64,000 bases of DNA from assembly GCA_920105625.2 (NCBI GenBank), contig OV050031.1, positions 224,488,194-224,552,193 of the forward strand, in the 5' to 3' direction. Source of the DNA: Clusia tigrina. Taxonomy: Eukaryota; Arthropoda; Insecta; Diptera; Clusiidae. Both the position numbers and the translations under genes were made by a program. The notes beneath the pieces are model-generated. The model was not told the DNA's origin. It worked only from the letters and a program-made list of their open reading frames with translations, and made no database searches. Shown one piece after another: positions 31,166 through 46,000 of the stretch. Position 1 is the stretch's first letter, and each line of letters starts with the position of its first letter.

Positions 31166-33311
31166 ATAAATATGCACGAGCTCACGGGTTTGGGCGAATT
31201 TTTATAGGAGCCAAGGTAAAATGAAGCACAGTAAACCAATACATTTATATAGTCTCATAGGCCCAAGTTTGGCGTACTCTCGTGGGTATCCTTGATTGTA
31301 GACAAACTTTACTTCAACGAAAATATCGTCAACCGAGCCATCTTGGCACTTGCTGCGTCATGGTAAAGCCGATATGCCTTATATACAACCAGAAGGGGTC
31401 CAAAAGTAGGAACCAAATCAGCAATGAGCTACGATATACCTTATATACGACCGAGGGTACCAAAACCAGGAAGCAAATCAACGATGAACTGCTGATAGGT
31501 ATACACCACAATATATTTGGATATCACCCTTTGGACTGCTGCAGGAGCCTCCTAGCTTAGCATTGTCCGGATTTAGACAAACTCGGAATAATGTGCTCGA
31601 AAGAATTTCCAATGATTTGTGAGGACTCATCCAGAAAAATTGCTTGGTACTGAAAAAGTGCATGAATGATTGACATAATTTGAAGGTGCTTAACGATTTT
31701 CTGTTCTAAACATGTAAATAATAATTTGTATAGCAGCTGAAGACCATTGTTGCCATAGCTGTTATATTTATAATTGAGTTTAGATTTAGTTAATACATTA
31801 ATTTATAAAATAAACTATATATAAATTTTAAATAATTTCTATTTTCGAAGGTTAACTTCGAATTTTTGACGAGTGCATTGCTTAGAAAAGAACGGTTTAT
31901 GGCAATTACTGGAAAAAAGGTTTGTGTCCAAACTAAATTTACTAAAATCTGTTACTTTAATGGAGTGTGGCTGAAATTTTGTTGTTTGCTGCAAATGCTT
32001 TGTGATTTTTTGGAACTATTCCTATTTGAATTAGCACTCCTGGCGACATGAGGCAGAAACATAAATTTATGTTTCTGTTTGCTTGAGGGTTTGGGAGGAT
32101 TCTTTGAGACTTTATGCACAGATAGAATGATGATGTTCAATGATTCGTATTAAACTGGCTTCGATATATGATCCGTGAGCGTACATTTTGCACTGCCAGA
32201 GGAACTTTTACGTGAATGAGGATTATCTCGGCCACGATATCACCTCTTTTTATCAAGAGTGGGCCGCGTATAAGTTGCCGAGTATGCCCGAAATTACCCT
32301 CAATTTAGTTCTTCAGGCAAAAATCGCGGGGAATTCAAAAATCAAAGTGAATTTCGCTATTGTTTCGAAATTTTTTTATTTATTATTAATTTATTTTTAA
32401 ATATTTTCGTTTTAAACTAAAACTATTTAAGATACATACATAAAAACAAGTTCGTTGATAATTTATTAAAAATTTAAATAAAAAAAACACTAAAATAAAA
32501 TTAAGGCAAATCATAACTAAAACATTGGAAATATTTACACAAAATTACAAAATAATTCAGTCGCTAAATAAAGAAAATAATAATAAAATAATTAAACATT
32601 ATTTACACGTTTTTAGTTTTATACAAAATGCATATAAGGAATACGAGTATAAAAATAAGTAAAAAATTTATTTTTTCTTCATTTGATTTGTTTTATTTTC
32701 TTTTATTAGGTTTTATTTGAATTGATTAAGTTAAAAGAAAAAAACATCAAAGCAAACAGTCGGAATAGAGAGCGGAGGCTCCTTTCCACATCTCTCTCTC
32801 TCTCTCTCTCTCTCTTTCATAATTTCTTACTCGCGGAGAACTCTCTTTTGAGAGCGCTTCTTCAACTAATTTACTCCCTCTCTCTCTCTCTCTCTCTCTC
32901 TCTGTCTTTTTCATTAGATTGCCTACTTAAAAACTAATTTTACAGTACATTCGTGCCACGCCCTCCCTTCCGATGCAACAACATTTCTTACAATTTTGCT
33001 GAATTCGTTTCTTTTTAAATAAACACTAAAATACAAATAAATATAATATTAAAAATTAACAAATTTTCGTTTAAATATTACTTTAATAGATTAGCCAAAC
33101 TATAATACAGGGTGTGCGTGGGCGTGTGTGTCTTGTGTGGTGCTCGTGTGTGTTTTCATAGCGCGAAAAGACTCGAAGGCACGCGGGCGCGCTGTAAGTG
33201 TGTGCTAGCCAAGAGAGTGCCTTGGCCCACTCCAGCACCGCCCCGCCCACACTTGCAACAAAACAACGTGTCCAAGGAGAGTCCAACTAGGGCACTGCTT
33301 CAACGCTGCTG
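31166..33311. other. Intergenic region and probable hh 3' UTR
   Basis: AT-rich, with no gene recognised. Two (CT)n tracts lie at 32,791-32,817 and 32,875-32,903. On the minus strand candidate polyadenylation signals aataaa lie at 32,717-32,712 and 32,707-32,702, about 600 nt after the hh stop; more occur further on. Frames at 33,083-33,345 are shadows in the GC-richer part next to hh. Confidence 0.5.
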
Positions 33312-34000
33312 TCACTGGTATTGCCAGCCGTGCGGCAGCACGTAGTCCTTCACCTGGTACAGCGCGTTTGCATACCAGTGCACGCCGCTCTGTGTCGCAT
33401 TTTCCGTCATGGCTCCGCTCTTTTCCTCTTCCCCCGTTTCCACGCTATTTGGCATGTCCAGAGGCATCCATGACTTGAGGGCCGCCATGAGGCGCATAGG
33501 CGCCAGACTCCAGTGCGCCAACGCTTGACTCTTGATGATGGCATAGCACGAGGCCGCCACCGAATTGACTACGATGGTACCCTCGGCGGTGAGAGGCGCG
33601 ACCACGCCCTTCCGCAGCACTGCAGTCAGTTCGAGGACGCGCTCCGGACGCAACTCCCCGTGTGCATTGTGCACGAGCACGTGATCGCCCTCCTGGACCC
33701 GGTCGGCAAATATGTAGTCCATGAGCTTTTTACTGGAATTCCACACCAGCACCAGATGGGCGGGCGTCACCGTGAGCAGCGCCCCGCTGTCGGTGCGCAA
33801 TTGCACGAACTGCTGCTGCAGTTCGAGATTGCGATCCATGAAGAGTATCACCTCGCTGTAGACGGGTTCGCCATGCACGCCTACGGTGAGTACGCGATCA
33901 CCGATCACCAGGGCGCTCATCGTTTTAAGTATGCCGCTGGCGGTGAGAACGGTGCTTTCGGGGGTGAAGCAACCATTGACGTGGGAAGTGTGTGAGGAAT
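33312..34000 (-). CDS. hh: hh exon 3: Hint autoprocessing domain
   Basis: After cttttgcag (minus strand). Begins [15 protein letters not shown], and the G|C of GCF (Cys codon 33,971-33,969) is the self-cleavage site. Residues matching the known catalytic set are Asp in LFMDRN (33,836-33,834), Thr and His in TPAH (33,767-33,765 and 33,758-33,756) and Cys in VAASCY (33,548-33,546). The end [19 protein letters not shown] matches the family. The linker before it (about 33,470-33,390, Glu/Ser-rich) is variable. Stop at 33,314-33,312. Confidence 0.97.
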
Positions 34001-37000
34001 CTGCAAAAGAACAAACAGAAGATTCATGAGTATATGGCAATACAGTGAAGGGAACTTAAAGTAAAATGGCATGTAATAAATGCGCCTTTAAATATGCAAG
34101 AATTTCTGAACTGTCGAAGCTGGATTTGCTCCTTATTAATCGTAAACTAATTTAATAGGCTCATAGATAAATATAAGTCACTGGTTTCAAATATGGTTTA
34201 GCAAGGGGGCAGTTTCAAGAGGATATTAAATGATTGTAGAGAAACACAACTCAAGATTGCTCCTTTCATTGTTTCAAGTTACCAAGAAGCAGGTATCTGC
34301 ATCATAGATGCGTTCATAACATTAGAAGAGGTGACTTTACATGGAGGCAGGAGTCCAGCGAATATTTAATGATTCAAGAGGAATACAATTGTAGATTCAG
34401 CCTTCGACTGTTTAAAATTACCAATCAGCAAGCATCCACATCATTGATGCGTTCATTACAGTAGGGGAGATGCCTTTACATGGAGGCAGAAGGCACGCAA
34501 ATATTGAATGATTCACGCGGAATACAATTCAAGAGTAAGCCTTTGACTGTTTGAAATTACCAAGAACCAGGCATCTACATCATAAATGCGTTCTTAACAA
34601 TAGGACAAATCACTTTACATGGAGGCAGTTTCCAGAGAATATTGGATGATGGAGGGATAAATTAATGATAACTCCTTTGACTGTTTGAAATTACCAATAA
34701 GCAAGCATCTACATTATAGATGAGTTCATAACATTAGAAGAGGTGGCTTTACATGGAGGCAGGAGGCCAGCGAATATTGAATGATTGAGGTGGGATGAAA
34801 TTCAAGATTGCTCCTACGACTATTTGAAATTACCAGGAATCTGGGATCTACATCAAAGATGTGTTCTGAGCATTACGAGATATGACTTAACATGGAGACA
34901 GTTTCCAGAGAATAATGAATGATTGAGGAGGGCTACAATTACCGATTGCTCCTTCACCTGTTTCAAAGTGCCAATAAGCAAGCATCTACATTATAGACGC
35001 GTCCATAACATTAGGAGAGATGACTTTATAATGACATCACAATCGCCTTCTATATCAAATATTTTCCTATGAAGTTTATAAGAAGTGAAGACTATCTGTT
35101 TTTACTATGCATCAATAGGTTCCCGAGGTTATTGCCTCTCTAGTGTGCCTTTAGAAGTATCTGCAACATCAACCAATTGTATAAAAACGATTATGGTGCA
35201 CCCTAAAAGTATGCATTTAATTCATGTAAGTTTCACATATACGATTATCACATCAAATTTGAAAAACAAAGCATACTTTTAAGGTGCGAAACAGTTCATT
35301 TCGTTTGACCGCATGGTGTGATTAATTTTTTAAATTTCCAAACGAAAGTCAGCAGCAACAATCCTTCTGTTGATATTACATGCACAAGTTAGGCAAAAGG
35401 ACACGAGGGCCTGCCTGAGATTGTGCACGACTGTTTGGTGCGGCAATTTTCTGCACTTAATCTGCACGGACGTGTGTGTACGAGTACTAACCGGCTACCG
35501 AGCTGTACGCCGCAGGTAACCGAAAGAGGATTCCAGGGTCTAATCTAATTTGGCGTTAATAATACCCACAAAACAAGAACGGAGGCTAATTCGGCAAGGA
35601 TGCTGGAAGCATAATTAAAAGCAAAACAAGTCAAAAAGGTTTTCACAGTTGCGGCCCTTTTGGCAATTTCGCAATTTGAAAATCAGCTTGCCACCGGGGC
35701 TTAAATGCGTTTGCGGCAACAACAAATGGGCGGATAAGAGCATCTGGGGTGGGTTTCGCTTACAAATAACTGCACAGGATATCTATCGATGGGATTGTTT
35801 TGTGTGCAGACCAAACCAAAAAACAAAAAAAAAAAACAGCAAAAAAAATATTATACAAACGAGCAGAAAGGAATCAATTTTTACCGATCTTGTTTTCTTT
35901 GCGATTAGGAAAACAATTCGACTCGAGCCAAAACGCAAAGCGGCTTAGCATCATTTTTAGCTCCATCTCTGTCGCACTCTCTGACCATGGCTCTGAGACG
36001 ATCTGTTGCAGCACAAAAATCGACAAGTGTAAAATGTTGTTACCTGTAACTGGGAATTGCGCTGCGTACCCCGCTTTCGAGTTCTCAGATTACGAACAAT
36101 TTTATTCGGGTTTTATGTGTAAAACCATTAAAATTATGAACGAAATTTTTGTAACTTCGTAATTGAGGAAGATTGAAGGAGATTGCTTTGGGTGTATGCG
36201 AACATTAATCATTATTATTGGATATTATTGACGATATTGGGTTACCCGGGAACTTTAACATCGGGCCACCCAAAATGCTGTACGACTACAGCGAAATTAA
36301 AGTGAATTGGATCAATTTCAGAGCGATGAAAGTAATTCCTTAGTAGCAGAACAGAATAAGAAAAGAGTAAGAATAGAAGAATACGGAATAAGAACAGAAT
36401 AATAACAGAAGAGGAACAGAAGAAGAACTTAATTAGGACAGAATAAGAATAGAATAAGAACCAAATAAGAACAGATTAAGAACATAATAAGAACAGCATA
36501 AGAACATAATAAGAACATTATAAGAGCAGAATAAGAACAGAATAAGAATGGAATATGATCAGAATAATAACAGAAAAAGAATACAACAGAAAACTACATT
36601 TTGAACTATTTGTATTCGCTCCTCCTGTGGTGAGGACAAAGTTGTAGAATAAGACAAGCAACGAATCTTCGGCAAAGTTTCTTTAGTATATGGTTGTTAT
36701 CTAATACAGTTGAAGAAACCAATGGAACCATTCTCTGCCTACACCTATTAAGGCTTTTATTTGCATACTCCTAAGTTAGCTGATATTATCAACTAGCTTT
36801 TCAGAAATGTCGGGTAACGATAAAATAGCAGTAACGTCGCTTGTTTTGAGAGTTATATGCGTTTACAACACCAAAAGTTAACGAGGTCGCTATTTTTAAC
36901 GACTTGCGGATCATTCGCTTAAGATTTAACGATTTGGAACTGTGCTGCCAAGTCTTATTTGATATGATTCATACAAAAGTTTCAATATTGATAGGACACT

Positions 37001-40000
37001 TTTTGCCAGTGCTGCCAATTTTCTAGAAAACTGGACTCAGGGGCTCTGTTATTAGTTTATAAAGCCAATGCTTCAACGTTTGCGTATTCCGTGGAGCGGG
37101 CTATGCAGAAGTTGCCATGATGAAGAAGCGATAAAATCGATTAATCACTTTTTATGTCAATGTCAAAAACTACAGTTGAAATGATTTCAATGTTTGGGGT
37201 CGAGCTTCTTCACTAGCTTGAGAAAAATAACGAAGGTGGACTTATCGGATATTTTCACTTTCATCATTGAAAACCAAATGGTTTAATAGGGATGGTACTT
37301 CCAATGTATACGGAAATCGAGGGTAAGGACGAGTATGCCTCCTCTTGGCATTTTTAAAGGCAGTCACAGTGGACATAGATGTTTCCGAGTGGAAGTGCGG
37401 ATACCGTATCCACACACACCTGTGCAACCTAACCTAACCTATCCTAAGCCTTTGATGGATCTGATGTTTACTGATAACATACCCCATCTTACTATAATGT
37501 TGTACTATGGAAGTTGCCCAGAAATCCTCACTCATTCATGATATTTTCATACGCCGCGGTATTAATTTCTTTCTAGACCTTTGATTGATTGAATTTATCC
37601 AATCATACCATCATGTTGTACTATAGAAGTTGTAAACAAATTCTCTTTCGTTCGTGGTGTTTTCATACCGGTTTTCTTATTATATTTTTATAGTCTGGTT
37701 ATATTTTATTTCCGGATATTGATATAATTTACCCAATCGTACCAAAATATTGTGTTACGGCAGTTCATCGGAAATTCACCATTCATTGATTGTATTTTCA
37801 TTCCCGGCTTTGCTATTATTATTTCTTATCCTTTGATGGTTATTGATAAGATTTCGGCAATCACGCCAAAATTTTGTTCTACGAAAATTGTCAAAAATCC
37901 ATATTCATTCATGGTATTTTCATTCAGTTTGTTCCTTCAATGGTTTATGCCAAATCCTCAATCACTCATAGGTTCAAAAATATTCTTTAAGTACCAATTT
38001 AGTGCAGTTCTCACAGAGAGTCTCACCATTTCTAAGATCTTTTGTTATTGGTAGTTTTATTTCAGATAACGAAACGAACCACAGCAATAACCATATAAAG
38101 TCCCATCGAACTCCATTTCAATCATAATTTTATGACGCTTTCGAGTTGAGAAGAGCCCATTAAAATATGCCAGCGAACAAACAAACAAAAACATCATAAA
38201 TTTTCTCAGACCATGCATGGGAAAAATACCAAAAAAATAAAAACAAAAAGTGACCAAGTGACCAATGAAGGTAATTCTGAAGCGCCTACTTGTGAAATTC
38301 CAATAAAACTGATCAAAAATTATAGAAAAGGAAAAGAAACGAACGAAGGGAATCGTTTAGGAGATATCGTAGACCACTAACCGTGCGTTTTATGATAATG
38401 AGTGTCGTAAAAAAATAATAAACACAACAACAACACGAGCAACATGAACAACAAAGACAGTGAGCAAACACACCGGATTCCAGTGAAAATGCACAAAATG
38501 CGTTTTCATTGATATTTAAACCAGAAAACGCACAGAAACCAAATCAAAATTAAAATCAATAATCAAAAATTCCCCAAACCAAAAAAAAAAAACAACAACA
38601 ATTTGTTAAAATATGCCCACAAAAGTGTGGAAATCATAAAAAAAAATCGGATTAAATACACGAAGCGGTACATTTAACAACCACAACAATAACAACAACA
38701 ACAACCACAACCACAACAGAAAAGTCACTATATTGGTAACAGAAAAAAGATATAGTTACCCTACAGGCGCATACCAAAAGACCACTGCTCTTCACACACA
38801 ACACAACAACAACAACAACCAGAATAACAACAACAATAGTGGCAACAGCAAGAAAAATTGGTGTGAAACGCACGTCGGTTAAATATCAAAACAAAAGTTC
38901 ATACTCCCAACACTGACACACACGCACCTACCCACACACACATACACACACACACACACACACTGAAACGCACGGAAGGAGAAGAAGCAGCCAAGAGAGT
39001 GGAGAACTTGAAGGGTCATAAATTAATAAACCATTAAAGTGGTTAAAATTATCGTTTTTTTATCTTTGTTCGAGAGTCTCTAAACTGATAAATTATTACA
39101 AAACACAGAAGACAACAACAACCACAACACCGGCTCATTGCCACACACACACACAGATAAAGGCGTGCTTCGGGCTCAGTGACGCAGAGTGTTGGCTTCA
39201 AAACTTCGGAGCTGCCACCTCTGTAGATCGAAATCATTTTTGATTTTATTAAAGAAAAGCCAAAATAATGATTTTCTTCCATAAAAGTTGAAATACATAT
39301 TGGGAGCATTTCTAGTACTCTGCTGGAACCTGCGAATAGGGTTGATGAAAGCGAAGGGAGTTGATGAAGAAACACACGGGTAGAGCATTAAATGTGCAAT
39401 CAGATGTGGTCAAATTGTCAATTGTGTTACACAGAAACACCTCCCCTCCTAGAACCAGTTCTAGTTCCTATCAGAATCATTCGCAAACCCTCTTCCGACA
39501 GCCTCAACTGGGTGCTATGGCAAATACCGTATAGCATACAAAAGTGTTGTCTGCAATGCTTATATAAAATCTAAAGCAAAGTGGCAGCATCATGAGGCAG
39601 CATTAATTTGAGCCTGCTCAAAGTTACACAAGTGTCAGCAGGAGTGACTGATCGCGTTCATTGTAATGAGCAACACGATCAACGCGAGCAACACGCTTTC
39701 TTGTTCACAAACAGCAACGAAATTTTGAAATATTTTGACTTGAAACAGCACACCAACAGTGCCAACAACAACAATAACAACAACGCCAACACTTACAACA
39801 ACACCAATAGCAACAACAACAAACACCCATGCTCAAGAAAAAATCTGTTAAAAAAGAACAGAGAAAAAATTAGTGTCGACAAAAGGGTTTACATCCATTT
39901 CTCTTTTTAATGTCACTGCTGGGGCTGCTGCTGCTTCTGCTGCTGGTGCTGCTGGTAATGCTGCTGCCGCTTCTTCTGCTGGTGCTGCTGGTGATGCTGC

Positions 40001-43000
40001 CGCTGTGGCAGTTGTCACATTTGAATACTCGTAACTTTTAATGTTGCTGCTGCTGTTGTTGTTAAGGTTTGCTTGGACCACAAAAACAACAACTCACGCT
40101 CACAGAGCCCCAATCGGCGTATCTAAAGTGATATTAAAACCATGCGACAGTGATATACCGCGCTCGATTGCCCAAAGCATTTCTCAAAATTGCCCCGTTT
40201 TCCTTTACACCCTACAACCAGTCACAGCAGGTTGTATGCGTATTGAAGCTGTGAGTCATAAAATGAAAAGATTTTGCCAGTTAGGGAACCCAAAGTAATG
40301 GGAAGTGTTGCGGAAGTTGAATCTTGATTACTTTAGTAGATTCTGTAAAAGTATGTTTATTACAATCTTCCATACCCTTTCTCATTTCCCGGTAATGCAA
40401 CAGGTAATGAATCGAGAGCAAATCTCATCTTAATCAATCAAATAATTCATCCACTACTTAAATCAAGTCAAGATGAACCATTCTTTGACATAGGGGCAAA
40501 TAGCATAACAGATCAATTAAGACAAAAGGAAAAATCCAGATCACGCTACTGGTCCTCACTACCAAAACTTAGACATTCCAAGCTCATGATTGGGGACTCA
40601 AAACGTGCAGGCTCCATGTCTACAGTTAAGCAAAAACAATTTAAGAACTCTGACAGGTCACCTCACAGGTCAATATGGTTTAAGAAGCCACCTCATGAAA
40701 CTGGGACTCTCACCAGAAAACACGTGTATATTCTGCACGGAGGCAGAAGAAACACCAGAGCTCCTTCGAAGCCTTAGCTCGCAGTAGGAAGAAATATCTG
40801 GGGCATTACCTGCCCGAGGGCAGAGACATTCGAGCAATGAACCCCAACTCAGTGCAAAGTTACCTTAGAACTGTTGGACTAATAGAAGACCTTTACATGC
40901 AGGAGGAGTACAATAGATGAAATTGGTCGAGGTACATTTTCCCTCTTTATTTCATTCATTCATTCATTCAAGTCAAGATACTACGAGAGTTCTCAACCAA
41001 GTAGAGATCATTAGTTGGATTATGGGCATTAAAGAATACTTCCAGTTGCCGTGACTGAGTGTGCGAAAAATGCATTATTCGTATGGATGGTGTATCTCAG
41101 CATGCAAGATGACATATCACAGACACGCAAGATGACATCATATCGATGACATACTGACACACCTCTAAGCTGTGACTTCTAGGAGAATATAGGATTCCGA
41201 ATGCCATTGAACACACCTCTAAACCATGAGTTCTAGCAATGATAAAGGTTCAGAAATTCTGGATTCCGAAAAACCCATTTGGCCAATGGAAACGGATTTT
41301 GAAGGTTAAAAGAGAATAAGGGTAGATATGGTTCTGATATGTGAATAATTTTAAAATCCACGACATGAAGTCTCATCTAAGGAAATTATAAGTAAATGGG
41401 ACTTTGAAGGTCAAACAAGTATAAGGGTAGATATGGTTCTGGTATGTGAACAATTCGAAAATACACAATACGAAGTCTCATCTAAGGAAATTATAAGGAA
41501 AGGGCCCCATAATCAAAACACCGAAAACCGTGTTCGATAGCTGTTCTTAAAGCTCTTTAAATGTATTCATACCTTGATGGAGTGGTACTTCTAGAACTGT
41601 TGGAAAGCGAATTGAGGGGCAAAGAAGGCATATTGTGGTTCGCTTACTGGTCAATCGGAGACCATTGGGTTACACAACACAAAATCGGTTTTAATTTTAT
41701 GGAAAAACTGATACTATCGTACTCCTGCTGAGAGGACTTCTGGGTAGTGATGCCAGGTGTTTGAAGATACCTTCCGGAGCGGATTTATAAAAAACTTCAT
41801 TCAACAGTTCATCAGAAAATCGTAAAAATGAAATGGGATAAGAATGGATGACAATATATCCGCTTATAAGAGAGGTTCGGGCCTAGAGTGGAGGTAATAG
41901 TGGGGAGAAGATAGGGGAATATAAACCAGAGAATACAGAGAAAGAAACTTAAACGTAAAACGGCGAAGCAGCGAAATAAAGCAGACGGACGTTGTACATG
42001 AATCCACTCAGAATCGTGGTGAATCCACTCAGAATCGTGGTGAATCCACTCAGAATCGTGATTAATCCGCTCAGAATCGTGGTGAATCCACTCAAAATCG
42101 TAGTGTGTCCGCTACGGACGCTGGCAGCGAAAAGTACTTTCTTTTCTCTGTATTTTCTGATATAAACCTTGTTCAACAGAGTGTAGGTAAGTGGAATAAA
42201 TTCGAGATAAAGCTGCATTAAGGAACATGAATACAATAATACCAATAATTCATTCCTACTGTTCCGCGGGGAGCAAAGGGCCACAACATGAACATGAACA
42301 TGTATGAGGCTTATTCAGTATTCTGGCCCTCCTATGCTGAATTTGGCCACAATTTGCTTTGAACTAAGTGAGTCTTAGGACAGCCATTTAACCTAACCTA
42401 ACCAATAAGCAAATATTTTATTGTTCATACAATAGTTTCCAGTTCAAAATGTTCTGCTCTTCAATACAGCAACTGGTTTGTTCATTTATTTTCCCACGAA
42501 CAATTGTGGGTTGAATTTACTGGCACTCACACCCAAAAAGAACACGCTGACCACATACTTCTAACAATTTTCACTGAGTGTACGCTTTGGTTGCCGAGCG
42601 TGTGTGGCAACCACTCCAGCGCATGCTCAGCCGCATCATGCTTTGTTAATTGGTTGGTCTTTTAGTCTTGAAATGCTTATTAAGCGAAATTATTAAAATT
42701 GGTCGTGGTTAGCGTGAGGCTTCTTCAATGCTCAGCCGAGGTGTCGGCTCTGATGTGTTACGGTGTTGTCTTGCGGCGTTGCTGTTCTTGTTGTGTGTGT
42801 GGCTGTTGTTGCTGATGTACACTGCCACTCACTCGTATGTGGACACGTCGGAGCGGCTGCTGTGTTGAATTCGGTTAGCTTCGAGGTGAGTCGAAGAATT
42901 TTAATTGAAAAATATTTGCAGGAAAAGTGGCGAGTGACTGATTGAATGCCAAGATCGATTGTCGTATGGTTGAGCACATGAAATTGGCAGCTTAATAAAT

Positions 43001-46000
43001 TACATAACTAATGCTGCGTTGTTTCGGGCAAATGCAAATTGCTTTTCAGCCTCACTCGACGGTTGGTCGGTCGGTTATCAATCAGCGCAAATCAAGTTGC
43101 CCCAGCAAACTGGGCCAAATACTCGTAATTTACAAGCGCAATTGTTGCAAAAACATTTAAACTGTTGTTCACATACGAACAACAACGAAAAAATGCCACA
43201 AATTACATGAAATAGTGTAGAAAATCACACACAAGTACACACGCTGTGGCAGCCCCATCGATCAACGCCACTAATTTCAAACGCGTACAACACATGCGCG
43301 CATGCGTGCCGTAACTGGGAGCAACAGCAGCGGCAGCAGCTCATATCTTTCGGACAAAATCACTTAAACGTCAGCAGTTTGTCGTTATTCTGTGCTAATA
43401 AGACAGTGGCTGTTGCCGCCTTCAACTACACAAACACACACATCGACGCTTACCCTATCGCTCGCATGCAAACCAGCATAGGCCCAGCTATTTGTTTGTG
43501 TAGCAAGCCGCCTCTTACCGCGCCCATAATGGCGCAAAACATTAGCCGCAAAGGTTCCCCGAGACGTGTGCACAAGTGTGAGGCAGGATCATTTTCGTTA
43601 CCCGGTTAGTAGTGTGGAGAAGTGTCGTTGTCCTCATTTCCCGTAGTCGGTACTTGTATTGGGTACTCTGTGACTTCCCGACGCGAAAAAGGTAAATAAT
43701 ATTTTCTCTCTGGCTATTAGGTTCTTATGCGGGGAACCACCGAAGTAGGAGATCTCCAAGAACTCAGGCATTGATGGTCGGTTGTAGCAATAAAGTTGTG
43801 AGATTCGTAAAATAGTCAAAGAAGTTTGAAACTGTGTAACTTCCCTTTCACAATCCTCTATCTCCCCTTTCCACCAAATATTTCCAGGCTTTTAGCTCAA
43901 TGCCTGAGTACTTGGAGACCTCCTTCTTCGGCGGTTCTCAGGCCTACCCCACTACTATCTATAGCAACCGAGGTATGTTATTATATAGCTAGAGCATGCT
44001 GAAACTCCTGTAGTCATGTGATAATGTATCTGAAAAATGATTTATAATGCTTCACACCATTGATTAACTGTTGTGTAATTATAAAGTAATTGCCAGGTAA
44101 GACCTTCTACTCGAAGAGGGAAATAGTATGAAGCATCTTTTCAACCCTGGATGGGACTCGCAACTGCGACCCCACCACTGAGAGACTATGATGATTATCA
44201 CCAACTTATGAAGCCGACAAATTTTGCGTTGCTCATTATATTCCAGTAGCCCCGCCCCGTTGGGTGGTAGTGTAATATATCGTTACTTTTTATGACTTAC
44301 TCGAACCAATTGACAAAACCGCTGACAACAGTTTCCAAACATTTACAATGAGAAGGCAGAAAACCCAAGTATTCCAGTAAGGATCATATTAAAGTATCTG
44401 AGTCATGCAGAGAGGAAGCCATATTCGCTTCTATCCACACTAGGATAATAATATCAAATACAGGGATTAACAATATTTACGGTGAGTCAGAATCTGACTG
44501 AATCATAGCGTTAATTTCATAGGGGTTCATGGAGTTGTGTGGAGTCTAAGCCACACAGCGCTGCCTTTGAACTCAGGCGATGGCCTAAGCCACAAGGTCT
44601 GTCTTCGAACTCGTGTGACGTCATATGCAAAGTGAGTATGTCATCTAATGATTGAGACTGTGTGTATTAGAGTACAAATAGGAACGTTCAAAAGTTTCTC
44701 TCAATATTACTCGTTACTTAGGCAGTTCGACTCAGTAACGAATGTTTTTCACATCTCTAACGCACAGGCGGCCAGCGAGCGAGTGGCTCGGAGTATCGGC
44801 AGCAGTGATCTAACATGCTTGGAATGGTTACGCGGTGGTGTAGTCTTAGGTGAGATCGTAGCAGGAAACACTTGGCCAAATCACACAATTTCTCAACGCC
44901 AACAACAAGACAAAAAGGATAACGCAACAGGCATGCTTGTTGCTGGCCACTCGGACACACTCGTACCGCACCGCATACGCACTCAATCGATCGCCTCATA
45001 GACCACACATAGACTCCCGGAGGCTCAGTGAGCGCGGTGGGTAGCTTGTTCAGCATTTGTCCAAATGTCAATAGTTTTTTTTTCTTCTCTGCTTTTCATT
45101 TGTTTAAACACTTTTTTTTTGTGAATGTGTCCGTGCGGTGCTCTTTCATATTGGTTGCAATTAAATTCCTTAAAAAAGAAAAGATCAAAGTGTGTGCGTG
45201 CATGTCCGTGTGCGTGTGTGTGTGGTTCAATAACTCACAAATTGTTGTTGTTGCATTACAGCAAGGACATGCATTTGCGGCAGAGCAACAGCATCCTTTT
45301 GATCTCATTGCCGGCCCATTGTCCTGCACTGCAGTAACAATTGCACAATTATCCTGACATATTAAAGTCAAAATATTTTGCCTTTTTTGCGGCTGATTAG
45401 TGTCAAGGGCAGTAAAAGCAGTCTCAGAGGGAGGGTGAGAGAGAGTGCCTGCAGCAGTGAGGAGGGAAGCACATAAATTAAACTGCAGCTAGTCAGGCGG
45501 AAGTGGTCTTTTGATGTTGCGTGCTCGCTTGCTGGGCTTGTGTTAGTGGCAAGGATGTCATTCCGTGTGAGAGTGTGTGTGTGAGTGTATGTGCGAGAGT
45601 GTTTCATTCCCATACCTGCAATCTACGGTATGAAGAGTGATCCTAGATAGTTGCGATTGGCCTCTGAGATGGGTTGAAGTGGTGAATTTTAGTATGTGTC
45701 TAGCTTTCTATCAGATGGTGGAGAGGTTCGACTTTGATTGGGGAGATAATATCAGGCGCTCAGAGGATCTTCACCACGGCCATGTTATTGTATATTTTTT
45801 ATGCAATGAATTAGTTAAATTGAGCGGTGTTTTGTGGGTCAATTTCGAAGCTCTTTTGATAAAATAATTATACACAGACTGAGTTCTAACTCCAAACTGT
45901 ATAATTAGTTATATATATTATATAATTATATATATATATACTCGTATATATATATATATATAAATGTGTATAATTACATATATAATAACTCCAAGCCTTA

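Noticed and set aside
33513..33995. 160-codon plus-strand frame opposite hh exon 3
   Set aside because: Antisense shadow of the conserved Hint coding exon, with no family of its own.
39608..40081. Gene with poly-Asn or poly-Ala tracts
   Set aside because: Low-complexity CAA and GCT runs on both strands, no domain, and it lies in the hh intron.
44648..45001. 117-codon plus-strand frame in the hh intron
   Set aside because: No family resemblance, overlapped by an antisense frame, no splice context.
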